Below, one piece after another: positions 1-8,479 of a stretch of 64,000 nt of DNA (positions are counted from its first letter, which is position 1; every line of letters begins with the position of its first letter). The translations under genes were made by a program, and so were the position numbers. Where the stretch lies: the NCBI GenBank assembly GCA_050303615.1, contig JBNLCC010000094.1, positions 1 through 64,000 on the forward strand, given 5' to 3'. The stretch is from CAZDXJ01 sp050303615. GTDB taxonomy: Bacteria > Pseudomonadota > Gammaproteobacteria > Methylococcales > Methylomonadaceae. The notes below the pieces were generated by a model that did not search any database, was not told the DNA's origin, and worked only from the letters and a program-made list of their open reading frames with translations.

Positions 1-400
1 ACTCCAATTGATACTTGCCGATAAATCACCGTCTTCGGTGTCCGTCGCGGTACCGCTGAAGCTGATTGGAGCGCCTTCAATAAACGACAAATTACCGCTC
101 GGTGCGGTAATAGACACGGTGGGCTCGGTATTGGCATTAACCGTCACGGTAACCGAGGCGGATGCTGTTAGCCCGCCGGAATCAGTGACCAACGCGTATA
201 TCGTGTGTTGACCTACACTCAGTGTGGATAGTTCAGCCGAAGCTCCTTGTCCGAAAGGATTGGAACCATCGGCGTTGAGACTCCAATTGATACTTGCTGA
301 CAAGTCACCGTCTTCAGTGTCCGTCGCGATACCGCTGAAGCTGATTGGAACTCCTTCAGTAAACTCCGAATTGTCGGCAGGCGAGTTAATAATGAGGCTG
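1..400. repeat. Tandem 279-bp direct repeat (93-residue Ig-like units) inside the M36 protease gene
   Basis: The sequence from base 1 recurs from base 280 with only scattered differences over at least the first 85 bases and then diverges. The offset of 279 bp is an exact multiple of three, so each unit encodes 93 residues in frame. The remainder of the first visible unit (about 120-279) should have its partner beyond the left edge, so more copies are likely. Such near-identical tandem domains are prone to copy-number change by recombination. Confidence 0.85.
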
Positions 401-3249
401 GGTTCTGGTGCTCCCACTCCGCTACAAGGCGACTCGCCAGTGACTACCACGTCGTCAATATACCAACCACCATAGCTGTTGGCTACGCCGTCAACCGAAT
501 TGAATCGGAAGCGAATCTGTATGGTTTGTCCGGCATAGTCAGAAAGATCGATCGGTGTAATGGACGTCCAGTTATTGGAAGATGCGTCGGTCGAATCTCT
601 TGACCATACTGTAGTAGCGCCGTTACTCGTAACAATTTCTACATCGGTTTTGTCATACGAACCACCGGCGTAAGATTCAACTTGTCTAAAATATTGGAAG
701 GATAAGGTCGAAGTCGCACTGATGCCGCTTATCATCGGTGAGGTTAAAGTACCTGAATTAGCACTGCCAGTACTGTAATTGCACGAAGAATCCTGCGTGT
801 ATGCGAAAGCCTTAGTTGCAGAAGCATATCCCGGATTGATACAAGTGGAATTATCGACAAGGTGCCATAACCCGCTGCTTGTCCATCCACTGACATCATT
901 TTCGAAGTTTTGGTCGAGTCTCACTGATGAAGAACCATCATCGACAAACACTGTTACCTGATCTTGATCGCTTCCGCAAGCAGTCGTGGCGGTCAAAGCG
1001 TAGGTCGTTGTTGTCAGAGGGGAATTTGTGATTTTAGCAGAGGTTTGTCCGCCCGGTGACCAACTGTAGCTTGTGTTGGCTAGCGCCGGAGTGCCGATAG
1101 TCGCTGATTGACCAAGGCAGATCGTTTGATCGGGTCCGGCATCCGCGATCGCTCTAGGTGAGCATTGGCATTCGACTGGAACGGAAAAACCATTGGTTGC
1201 CGATGTCGAATTGCTGCCGGGTGTTGAAGCATCGACGCCGAGACCGAAATCAGCAAAGGCTTGCCAAACAATACAGAAGTCCTCCGCACCTAGTGTATTT
1301 TGTGCATCGACAACGGCGGCAATGATGCCATCTCGCGCGTCTAAAAACGTGGGCGAACAGGCCGTGTTTTTAAGTCCTTCGGTAACATAAAATAGTGCGC
1401 GGTGGTTTCCGGCCCAGCTTAGATTCGGGTTGCTTAGATCAGGATGAAAACCATGCCTATCAATGAGGGCCCAATAAACTTCCCATAGTGCTTGTGCCCA
1501 AACAGACCCCACACCATGCGGTACCGACATGCCGCTAATTGACGCATAAGTAAAGTTATTAATGTTTTGATCAGTAGAATAAGGTTGGCTTCGAATACCG
1601 GGGCCATTTGCGGGCTGTCCGAATAAATAAGTGGCGACGCCACGGCTGTCTATACCGCGGTCTTCCTCCTTTGCTGTATACACCAGAGCAAAAAGATCAC
1701 TCCAGCCTTCGCCCGGTTGCTGATCATTTCCCAGGCAGCTGACAGTGGACGGCCCACCGACCAACCGGCTGGTGATGCCGTGACCGTATTCGTGGACAAT
1801 CACTCCGTTATCTAAACTGCCGTCGCGGGCGGGGCTGGCGTTGCCACAAATAAACATCTCCATTCTCGGATTGGAGCCATCCGGTGGGGCCGTGAAACGC
1901 GCGTTACAGGTCCCAGATCCGTCCTGAGCATGTGCGTTGACTGAATCGCTGCCCGAACCGCCTTTACCAAAATTGTTTTCCTGAAAGTTGCCAGCCTGTT
2001 CGTCAAAACCATAAAAATAATGAATATCGTGGATTAAATTATTCCAGTAAAATAAATTAGTGACAGCAGCCGGCCGAGAATTAGATGGCGACGAAGTAAG
2101 GTCTATTGCAAAATTACACAGAAAAGACGAGGCGTCCAGCGGGTCGCACGTTGGTTCCGGAAAATCACAAGAATTGTTGGTATCCGCATTAATACAGGCA
2201 TGGACATTGTTCCCCGCCATGGTTCCGGAGCTGTTGTTAAACCAACTTTGAGGAGATGCCGTGCTGTTTTCCGGATCAATGACAAAGCTACGCCCGTCGC
2301 CGGGTGGCAGGGGTAATGGACTGTCTACGTGGTTAGGGCTTTCTGCAGGTTGCTGATAGACATGGAACTGGGATTGATTCGTCAGATTTAAGCGAGTCCA
2401 GACCACGCCCGATATGGCATCGATATTGAGTTCAAATAGTTCGGTATTGTTAGGTCCATAAGTAACAATATTCCAAACCAGACGAACGTCGCCGTCTCGA
2501 ATAGGCAACCACATCAATTGCCCGGTAATTTCCTGTTGCGTTAAAATCGAATAAAAGGCTCTAAACTGTGCGTTCCTGCTGTTAGGAAAGCGTTGATCTT
2601 GTACCGTTCCGGCTGCATCGATACCCAGATTAAGTGCGGCAAGCATGATGGCTGTTTTCGCATTGATTTTCGGTCGTGTGATATTAATTGAACTGTTAAG
2701 CTCCGGCACAAAAGTGTTGTTGACACTGATAATGCGTCCATCACGGTCAACGCCAATATTGAACTGGCCGTTGAAAACTGGGATGCCGCTGAAATATTGC
2801 TGGGCATAGACGTGCGTTGTGCCTGTGATTTTCGAGAAAACCTGATCACGTATCTGGTGTTGATCGAGGTCGTCTCTTGTCAGTCTGAATAAGGGGAGGT
2901 GTGCTTTAATAAATGACAACGCCAAGTCAACGGGAATGACAGGGGCTAGGGATGGGCTGGGTTCTGAAAGATAGCCGGATGGATTGATTACTGATCGTGC
3001 ACCGCCGTTGGATTTGTTGAATCTGATTTTAAGTTCGGGGTACTTTTTTCGCAGTTCATTTTGAGCATTAATTTGTTCATCACCCGGTTTTCTCTGGAAA
3101 CCCACATTATGCTTTACTCGCCGGTCAAAATTTCGCAGTTGATGTTGGTCTTTGAGCTTATTGTGGAAACCACCGATACTTGCTGTGCTCAAGAACGCAC
3201 AAAGAAGAGCAAATAAGACGACGACAGATCGGTTCTTTTTTATGGGCAT
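1..3249 (-). CDS. Secreted M36 (fungalysin-type) metallopeptidase with Ig-like repeats, 3' end outside window
   Basis: The frame is open for all 1083 visible codons from ATG at 3249 to the left edge. A signal peptide (about residues 1-23, basic start then VVVLFALLCAFL) is followed by an FTP-like propeptide. The zinc site HEYGH lies at residues 486-490 and the third ligand Glu514 in GEGWSD, the standard M36 arrangement. After the catalytic domain come a PKD-like Ig domain (about 700-770), a MAM/jellyroll-like domain ending in GGWYIDDV (about 772-940), and 93-residue Ig/cadherin-like repeats with a TDTEDGDLS motif from about 948 to the edge. Family knowledge: such proteins are exported, self-processing proteases that degrade extracellular protein. 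The C-terminus, including any sorting signal, is not visible. Confident on family; substrate unknown. Confidence 0.93.
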   Translation of the reverse strand, partial: MPIKKNRSVVVLFALLCAFLSTASIGGFHNKLKDQHQLRNFDRRVKHNVGFQRKPGDEQINAQNELRKKYPELKIRFNKSNGGARSVINPSGYLSEPSPSLAPVIPVDLALSFIKAHLPLFRLTRDDLDQHQIRDQVFSKITGTTHVYAQQYFSGIPVFNGQFNIGVDRDGRIISVNNTFVPELNSSINITRPKINAKTAIMLAALNLGIDAAGTVQDQRFPNSRNAQFRAFYSILTQQEITGQLMWLPIRDGDVRLVWNIVTYGPNNTELFELNIDAISGVVWTRLNLTNQSQFHVYQQPAESPNHVDSPLPLPPGDGRSFVIDPENSTASPQSWFNNSSGTMAGNNVHACINADTNNSCDFPEPTCDPLDASSFLCNFAIDLTSSPSNSRPAAVTNLFYWNNLIHDIHYFYGFDEQAGNFQENNFGKGGSGSDSVNAHAQDGSGTCNARFTAPPDGSNPRMEMFICGNASPARDGSLDNGVIVHEYGHGITSRLVGGPSTVSCLGNDQQPGEGWSDLFALVYTAKEEDRGIDSRGVATYLFGQPANGPGIRSQPYSTDQNINNFTYASISGMSVPHGVGSVWAQALWEVYWALIDRHGFHPDLSNPNLSWAGNHRALFYVTEGLKNTACSPTFLDARDGIIAAVVDAQNTLGAEDFCIVWQAFADFGLGVDASTPGSNSTSATNGFSVPVECQCSPRAIADAGPDQTICLGQSATIGTPALANTSYSWSPGGQTSAKITNSPLTTTTYALTATTACGSDQDQVTVFVDDGSSSVRLDQNFENDVSGWTSSGLWHLVDNSTCINPGYASATKAFAYTQDSSCNYSTGSANSGTLTSPMISGISATSTLSFQYFRQVESYAGGSYDKTDVEIVTSNGATTVWSRDSTDASSNNWTSITPIDLSDYAGQTIQIRFRFNSVDGVANSYGGWYIDDVVVTGESPCSGVGAPEPSLIINSPADNSEFTEGVPISFSGIATDTEDGDLSASINWSLNADGSNPFGQGASAELSTLSVGQHTIYALVTDSGGLTASASVTVTVNANTEPTVSITAPSGNLSFIEGAPISFSGTATDTEDGDLSASINWS

Positions 3250-3784
3250 AGCTAGGTATGTTGGTTTGTTTATCACACGGATCCCGTTTCTAGCACGGCA
3301 GTCAATGGCAAAATAGGTTGCCCCTTATCCCGCTGCTTTTATTTAAGGCGACGTTCTTAGGATGCGTAATGATTATAACTTTATTAGTCAATAATACAAA
3401 AAGTGACCGTTCTCTCACCGGCTATTTGGATAGAATCAGCGCGGACCTAAATTGAAAATCAGGAACAAGTAAATGGTAACGTCTCGTAAGAACCACATGC
3501 AGAAAAACCGTTCAATCGGTTGAAATGATGGAAAAAGAATCGCTTTTCCGAAAATCTATATAAAAATAGGAAAATTATTGAAAAATAAATATCAGAACGG
3601 CGCGGTAAATGAAAACTTGGCGTCTGGCGGGCAGTGGTTGTATGATAGACCCCTCAAAAAATGCGACTAGAAAAAGAACAAATTACTCTTCAATATTGTT
3701 ATTCACTTTTTATGAACGCTGTATTTTGATCGATTATGGCAACAGCAGTATTTAAAAGATAAAAATAATAGTAGGGATGACGCG
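3250..3784. other. Gene-free spacer between divergent genes
   Basis: No credible coding frame is seen in these 535 bases. The right half is A/T-rich. The spacer must hold the promoters of the divergent protease gene and of the membrane-protein gene at 3785; only one sigma70-like candidate (3617-3646) stands out. Confidence 0.6.
3617..3646 (+). promoter_or_regulatory. Candidate sigma70 promoter for the 3785 membrane-protein gene
   Basis: TTGGCG (3617-3622), an 18-base spacer, then TATGAT (3641-3646). Match to consensus is 4/6 and 5/6. It would give a leader of about 130 bases. Sequence match only. Confidence 0.35.
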
Positions 3785-4573
3785 ATGCATCACAATTCAG
3801 CTCTGGAAATCAATTTATCCGGAAACAAGATTACAAAAAATGTTTTTGTTTTTTTAGTAGGATTTCAGGCTCTGATTGCCATCTTAGATCTATCCGCTAC
3901 CTCGCTAGGGTGGATTTCGACGCGGCAAATAAGAAGTATGGTGAATATCACCCGTGAAGATAGCCTTGGCACCTGGTTTTCAAGTACCCAAACGTTGTTT
4001 GTCGGCATCATCTTGATGCTGATTGCTTATGCAGTGTATAAACTAAAATATAAAAAAAGCACTGTTTGGGGGTGGGCAATTCTTGCTTTTTTCTTTACCT
4101 ATATGGGAATAGACGATGCGATCGTGTTTCATGAACGGGTTGGAAGTGCGATGAAAAGAGAATTCGTATCCTATTTTCAATCCAGTCAATACACTTCCGG
4201 GGGAGGAGGCTGGTTTCCGAGTTATTCTTGGCAGCTTTTTTTTGGCCCTTTTTTTACCGCAATGGGTATTTTTATCTTAGTGTTTTTATGGAAACAACTA
4301 AAACATGAGCGTTTGTTCCATTATGTGTTTTTTGCCCTCGGCTGTTATGTCATCGCCGTTGCAATGGATTTCGTTGAGGGGCTTAAACACCACCCTTATT
4401 ACATTTTGGCGGACTTCTTATCGTGCCGGGAGGCAACGGTTTTTCATTTATCCAAGTTGATCGAGGAATTGTTCGAAATGTTCGGTACTACTTTGTTTTT
4501 AATTGCTTTTCTAAATAAATTGATGCGCCTCAGTTCCCAATGGATCATCAATATCGAACCTAGTAAATTTTGA
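3785..4573 (+). CDS. Hypothetical six-helix membrane protein with conserved acidic/His motifs
   Basis: 262 residues. About six hydrophobic segments are visible (near residues 20-43, 58-80, 92-112, 150-172, 180-200 and 230-250), so this is an integral membrane protein. Polar motifs lie in or near the helices: GIDDAIVFHER (about 112-122) and KLIEELFEMFG (about 221-231). DxxxxHE- and EExxEM-like motifs recur in a family of uncharacterised bacterial multipass proteins, but I cannot name the family or a function. The buried D, H and E residues would suit a metal site or a proton path; that is inference. ATG at 3785 has AGGGA a few bases upstream. It stands alone, with a divergent protease gene before it and a secreted-protein gene after it. 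Confidence 0.8.
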   Translation: MHHNSALEINLSGNKITKNVFVFLVGFQALIAILDLSATSLGWISTRQIRSMVNITREDSLGTWFSSTQTLFVGIILMLIAYAVYKLKYKKSTVWGWAILAFFFTYMGIDDAIVFHERVGSAMKREFVSYFQSSQYTSGGGGWFPSYSWQLFFGPFFTAMGIFILVFLWKQLKHERLFHYVFFALGCYVIAVAMDFVEGLKHHPYYILADFLSCREATVFHLSKLIEELFEMFGTTLFLIAFLNKLMRLSSQWIINIEPSKF

Positions 4574-4958
4574 ACGTTACCGAACAAAGCGGATCTGGTT
4601 TTGAGGCGCCCAGTGATTGATTCTATAATTTTACGGGAAAGGGACTGCGGCTACATCACCAAACATTGGCGCCGAAAAGAGCCGCAATTTGAGCCTATGG
4701 GACCATCAGTTTCGCTGATAACAACAGAGCAGCCGTTGTCGATCGCTTCCGGGGAAACTGTTCGTTTGAGTATAGGCTAAAATGATAGGGTATTAACAAA
4801 ATGGATTTAAACTTTATTATTCTGAATTTAAAGCTATAATTATGGTACGGATTGATCAGGCGATCGTTATGTTTAAACGGATCAATGCAATCCTTCACTA
4901 TGCGGGAAATTATTTTTCTCGTAATTCAATAAGTTAGTTTTTTATAAGGGGAATCACA
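4574..4958. other. Gene-free spacer with a candidate promoter and leader
   Basis: No coding frame is supported in these 385 bases. A TATAAT box at 4835-4840 with a weak upstream hexamer is the best promoter candidate for the gene at 4959 and would give a leader of about 110 bases. The leader contains ATTGATC (from about 4851) and GATCAAT (near 4882), which could pair as a 7-bp stem. Confidence 0.4.
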
Positions 4959-5438
4959 ATGTCTAAAAAATTAATTAATACATGTGTTGTTGCCTCTGGA
5001 GTAATGCTGTTGGGAGTAGGAAGCGCAATGGCGGCTCCGGTTGATAAAGGCTGTTACGTGACCAAAATCCATCCTTTTAGTTTTCACGATGAGTGTATTG
5101 ATAATTGTGGGGGTGATGCAGTTATTATCCATGTACATAACCAAGTTGCGGGAAAACCAAATGGTGCGGACGTCTCGTTGTGCGGCCACGAAGTACCCCA
5201 CTATGATATTAGTGGATATAACGTCGATCTAACTCATTCTCATATTATTGTTAAGCTGGATGAACATAGTTCAAGATCAGGCGAGGCTTGTTTGGTTGAG
5301 GTTAAATTATATTATTTTGGTGCCTTCTTTGCACCCGCACCTTCTAACTGTTCTGCATGGAGCTACAACGAAGACTTTGTAATAAATGATCTTGATGCCC
5401 CAAGCGTAAACAGGGAAGACCTCGGTACCCCATGGTAA
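4959..5438 (+). CDS. Hypothetical secreted Cys/His-rich protein
   Basis: 159 residues. A clear Sec signal peptide (MSKK start, hydrophobic core VVASGVMLLGVG, cleavage after AMA near residue 26) precedes a small mature protein of about 130 residues with six cysteines (KGCYV, DECID, NCGG, SLCGHE, GEACLVE, SNCSAW), enough for three disulfides. Histidines cluster in IHVHN, CGHEVPHY and THSHI, which could bind metal; that is inference. I do not recognise the family. ATG at 4959 follows AAGGGGA with good spacing. The gene is monocistronic by context and is followed by a strong inverted repeat at 5489-5521. Confidence 0.8.
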   Translation: MSKKLINTCVVASGVMLLGVGSAMAAPVDKGCYVTKIHPFSFHDECIDNCGGDAVIIHVHNQVAGKPNGADVSLCGHEVPHYDISGYNVDLTHSHIIVKLDEHSSRSGEACLVEVKLYYFGAFFAPAPSNCSAWSYNEDFVINDLDAPSVNREDLGTPW

Positions 5439-5488
5439 CAAATCCGTAACATTAGCTCGTTTTTTCAGTTTTCTAGTTATTTTACGGT

Positions 5489-5521
5489 GCTGGGAATTAC
5501 TGTAAATCAGTAACTCCCAGC
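5489..5521 (+). terminator. Hairpin after the secreted-protein gene, possible terminator
   Basis: GCTGGGA, one base, TTACTG, loop TAAAT, CAGTAA, one base, TCCCAGC: a 13-bp stem with one mismatch, about 50 bases after the stop codon. No T-run follows, so it may be Rho-dependent, an mRNA-stabilising hairpin or a repeat element instead of an intrinsic terminator. Confidence 0.45.
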
Positions 5522-5930
5522 CCGGTGCCTTAAATGACACGGCCGAGACGGCCAATGTTGTTAGTCTTCTGAGTTAATAGTTTACTTTCGCTGCTTGAAT
5601 GGCTGAGTTCCAAAATTAACTGGCATTTGATATTAATTAACCTCAGCTGTCTATCATGCTTACTTACAATAAACTGGTAAACGGTCCTGAGTATTCTTAG
5701 CGAGAATATCCCCTTAAAATAAATCCTGGCACGAGCTTGCATCAGGGCGTTTTTTCATTCAATTATTGCTGAGTTCTTTTACCCTGTTCTGCAAAGTTTG
5801 TTGAAAAAACTAACCGGTTGCACCGACTGAACATCGTCAAGATCGGTGGTTGACGACGTTGTTGGTGTTTTAGCCGCAAGTTTTTCGAACTTTTGCCGGA
5901 CTTGAGTATTGATTCAATTCGGGAAATTGC
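5522..5930. other. Gene-free spacer
   Basis: About 400 bases between the hairpin and the recG remnant. Only short spurious frames are present and I see no clear element. Confidence 0.5.
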
Positions 5931-6365
5931 TTACACCTCGGCAAATTCAACGGTATTTCCCAACCAGCGGTTAATCAAGGGCTGGATTGCTTCGTGATTT
6001 TGCTGCTGAAGCACGTCGGCGGTGTCACAGACTTCCGCCAACAAAGCGCCGTCGCGGCTCAAGTCGGCAACTTTAAAGCGGATTTGTCCGGTTTGGCGGG
6101 TTCCCAGCATCTCCCCGGGCCCTCGTAATTGCAGATCTTTCTCGGCGATGATAAAACCGTCGTTGGTTTCCCTTATCACATTGAGGCGTTCCCGGGCGGT
6201 TGTAGATAAAGGCGTTTGATAGATCAGCAGGCAATAGCTGTCACCAGGACCACGTCCGACTCTGCCGCGCAGTTGGTGTAATTGGGCCAGACCCAGGCGT
6301 TCCGGGTTTTCGATAATCATCAGTCCGGCGTTGGGCACATCCATGCCCACTTCAATAATCGGGGT
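5931..6365 (-). pseudogene. recG: 3' remnant of recG (ATP-dependent DNA helicase)
   Basis: The frame ends at TAA 5931-5933 and its last about 145 codons match the C-terminal end of RecG: IIEVGMDVPNAG, the helicase motif VI segment QLRGRVGRG, then DLQLRGPGEMLGTRQTG and the terminal LINRWLG. Full RecG is about 690 residues. Homology begins abruptly at TPIIEVG (6365). Upstream of this the frame continues for 14 unrelated codons to a possible ATG at 6407, and then the antitoxin gene begins. The wedge, Walker A and most helicase motifs are missing, so the product cannot be an active helicase. A toxin-antitoxin module now occupies the place where the 5' part should be, so a deletion or insertion boundary lies near 6365-6410. 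An intact recG may exist elsewhere in the genome. Confidence 0.85.
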
Positions 6366-6402
6366 CAGTGTAAAATAACAACAAGCGAGGTAGCAAAGTC
6401 GG

Positions 6403-6444
6403 ATCATGCATTCTTTCCCGAATTTATTTACATTTATGCATGAT
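6403..6444. repeat. Perfect 9-bp inverted repeat at the recG-remnant/antitoxin junction
   Basis: ATCATGCAT at 6403-6411 and ATGCATGAT at 6436-6444, separated by 24 bases. The right arm overlaps the stop codon of the antitoxin gene. It could be a weak terminator for the toxin-antitoxin transcript or a trace of the rearrangement that truncated recG. No T-run supports intrinsic termination. Confidence 0.55.
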
Positions 6445-6736
6445 TATTAATATGTAAACTTTTAAAAACTGACTCCGGGTCAGCGTGAACTAACTTTAAC
6501 AATACCTTAGCCGGTCCTGTAGGATGACGGTGACCTTGTTCCCAATTTTGAATTGTACGTAAACTGACGCCAATTAAGGCAGCAAACTTAGATTGAGAAA
6601 AACCAATACGTTCCCTTATCGCCTTAACATCAGGATCAACAAATTCATGCACACGAGATGGTTTCATTTCGCCACGCATGATCTTGCCCGCTTCTTGAAC
6701 GCTTATTGATAATTCATTAAATAGTTCGTTATTCAT
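6434..6736 (-). CDS. Type II antitoxin, HTH (HigA/NadS-like)
   Basis: 100 residues. An XRE-type helix-turn-helix lies at about residues 38-75: IRERIGFSQSKFAALIGVS, then TIQNWEQGHRHPTGPA. Length, motif order and position downstream of a RelE/HigB-like toxin frame fit the NadS/HigA antitoxins that bind their toxin and repress their own operon. The ATG at 6736 overlaps the end of the toxin frame by 8 bases, so translation was probably coupled. The frame is intact although the toxin is frameshifted, which fits selection to keep an antidote or recent toxin loss. A promoter with an embedded operator (7060-7087) lies upstream of the pair. Confidence 0.85.
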   Translation of the reverse strand: MNNELFNELSISVQEAGKIMRGEMKPSRVHEFVDPDVKAIRERIGFSQSKFAALIGVSLRTIQNWEQGHRHPTGPAKVLLKLVHADPESVFKSLHINNHA

Positions 6737-7053
6737 TTCCGAACGCCTGTTCCACCAATTTTTTAAGTATTGACAATTGGTCCTTCGTTAAATCGCTATC
6801 CTCATTCTTGGCATAACCAAGTAACATATAAATTTGATTTTTGCTTGTCGCCCAGTAGTAAATAATCCTACAACCTCCACGCTTTCCCCGACCACTAGCA
6901 CCCCAACTGATTTTCCTTATTCCCCCGCTTCCTTGAATTATTTTTTCCTTTACCTGGATCGGCTATTAGTTTATTTTGAAGAGTTCTATAACTCTCGGTA
7001 TCCATTAAGTCATCGATTTTCCGGGAGAAAATTGAAGTTTCTATGATAACCAT
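6729..7053 (-). pseudogene. RelE/HigB-like toxin with a single-base frameshift
   Basis: From ATG 7053 the first about 36 codons read MVIIETSIFSRKIDDLM and onward as a RelE/HigB2-type toxin. The rest (IIQGSGGIRK, GRGKRGGCRIIYYW, MLLGYAKNE and a lysine-rich end) is open in another frame, ending at TAA 6729-6731. The two halves join perfectly if one A is removed from the A6 run (T6 on the + strand at 6941-6946). The total of 325 bases equals 108 codons plus one base. As written, translation stops soon after the run, so the toxin is inactive unless transcript or ribosome slippage restores the frame. A sequencing or assembly error in the homopolymer is the main alternative. Confidence 0.8.
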
Positions 7054-7059
7054 ATAAGA

Positions 7060-7087
7060 AGTATACGTCAACGACGTAGCCTGTCAA
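7060..7087 (-). promoter_or_regulatory. Sigma70 promoter with embedded operator for the toxin-antitoxin pair
   Basis: On the minus strand, TTGACA (7087-7082), 16 bases, then TATACT (7065-7060). Between them lies the perfect dyad TACGTC-AAC-GACGTA (7064-7078), placed where a bound antitoxin would block polymerase. The expected transcription start falls at about 7053, the toxin ATG itself, so the mRNA may be leaderless. Confidence 0.65.
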
Positions 7088-7439
7088 GAAAATATGGAAT
7101 AGATGAATCAGTAAAAGTGTTTACGTTTGTGTTTACTTTTTTGAGCTTGTCTATGCTTTTTCCAGCTTTTACTTTTCGTAAGCTATTGTTTTTTCAGATG
7201 GTTAAGGCTGGTTATAGTTTCTGAATTCGTTCTTTTAATGCGATGGTCGAGCGTTAGAATTGCTCACGACCCACAACCAATCATTTCAAGCACTTTGCGT
7301 TGATTTTCAGTTTCCGGTCCCTTAAAACGTAGCTATTTCGTAGCCACGCTTTTAAGATCTCCGGTCATACTCATTAAGTATTCTGATGCTTTGCGGTATA
7401 AATACCCGTGCAGCTAATCTCCCTAGTTCCAAGCGATTT
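7088..7439. other. Gene-free spacer
   Basis: About 350 bases between the toxin-antitoxin promoter and the beta-barrel gene. No supported coding frame or RNA gene is seen. Confidence 0.5.
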
Positions 7440-8231
7440 TTAAAAAGCGATCACAAATCCAACATTACTAATCAATGAGGGCGTCGATTTTGTCGTGCCG
7501 GCACTGACCTGGCCATAGAGACCAAAACGGTTGTTGACTGTCCAGACAAATCCGCCGCCAACTGCGTTTTGGATAACGGTAATGGGTTGATAGAAGCCAT
7601 GTACGAAAACCGCGAAACCCTTATAAAAAAGGTTGCGTTGCAAGGCCCACTCGAAGGTAAAGGTCCATAGGTTGTTGTCGTTAGCTCCCTGAAATCTGGT
7701 ACCGCTGAAACTATATCCAAGGTCGATATCGAAAGGCAGTGATTGGTCGAAATTTAGCGTGACCGATGGCTGGATCCCGGAATTGAACGCGGAACTGCTC
7801 AGCCATTCAGTTTGTATACTGGCCTCGAAACCAACAGCCGGCAAATAGTAGTAATCCCGTTGTTTTGGCCATAATAGAATTTTTGTATCGAAGCCGATGG
7901 GCGAAAATCCTGTGGTTGTATTCGAGCCTTCGGTCCAGCTGAGGCCGTTACCAAATACACGAAACTCCATATCGTCGGTAAGCCCGTAGCGTAACAGAAA
8001 TGCAGTACCGTATTGCCCTGGCGTTCCCTGGCTAGTCCCGGAATAAGTAAAAGGCGATAATTCTACATAGGCTTGGCCTTGCGGTAACGTGAACGGGCTG
8101 TTAGGGAAATTGGCGGAATCCGCACCGGGATTGCCAACGTCAGGTCTTTTTGGAGTAATGTCCTGTGCAACGATCGGATTGGCTAATGTCACCGAAAGTA
8201 CAAACACCGCCACCTTGCGGAGGTCGCTCAT
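7440..8231 (-). CDS. Outer-membrane beta-barrel protein, phenol-degradation MetA-like (PF13557 type)
   Basis: 263 residues from ATG 8231 (a TTG 27 bases upstream is possible but gives a poorer signal peptide). Signal peptide KVAVFVLSVTLANPIVAQ is followed by alternating-residue strands rich in Y, F and G and a C-terminal VGFVIAF ending in Phe, as in outer-membrane barrels. Segments such as GQAYVELSPFTYS, LLRYGLTDDMEFRVFG and GLYGQVSAG resemble the Phenol_MetA_deg family, whose members are predicted outer-membrane transporters or porins of unknown substrate. It stands alone between decayed genes and may belong to the same acquired segment. Family call is fairly sure, function is not. Confidence 0.7.
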   Translation of the reverse strand: MSDLRKVAVFVLSVTLANPIVAQDITPKRPDVGNPGADSANFPNSPFTLPQGQAYVELSPFTYSGTSQGTPGQYGTAFLLRYGLTDDMEFRVFGNGLSWTEGSNTTTGFSPIGFDTKILLWPKQRDYYYLPAVGFEASIQTEWLSSSAFNSGIQPSVTLNFDQSLPFDIDLGYSFSGTRFQGANDNNLWTFTFEWALQRNLFYKGFAVFVHGFYQPITVIQNAVGGGFVWTVNNRFGLYGQVSAGTTKSTPSLISNVGFVIAF

Positions 8232-8275
8232 GATTCGTGTGCTCTTATTTTTGAGCAATAAACCTCAATTGCCAT

Positions 8276-8420
8276 TTGTTTATTCAAGCAAAATTTTTTG
8301 TATCTTCCGCCGGGACTGAAACAGAGACTAAAATTAGCAATATTAATTTGAATAACATAGTTGAATTTCCCAAAACAATTGAGGAAGCAGCCGAGAAACT
8401 GAAACTCATTTTAAACGACA
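8276..8420 (+). pseudogene. Possible remnant of a small protein gene
   Basis: A + frame from about 8276 reads an amphipathic EFPKTIEEAAEKLKLIL segment reminiscent of DUF6794-type proteins, but there is no good ribosome site and the frame then runs through the adjacent IS6 remnant on the other strand. Probably a broken fragment; weak evidence. Confidence 0.25.
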
Positions 8421-8479
8421 ACCAAAGGAATATGGTTAGCTCCCGGACCAACAGTTTTATACCAAAATCCAGTTGTTTT

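Noticed and set aside
5530..5742. 70-residue minus-strand frame in the spacer before the recG remnant
   Set aside because: No ribosome site or recognised sequence; A/T-rich non-coding DNA is more likely.
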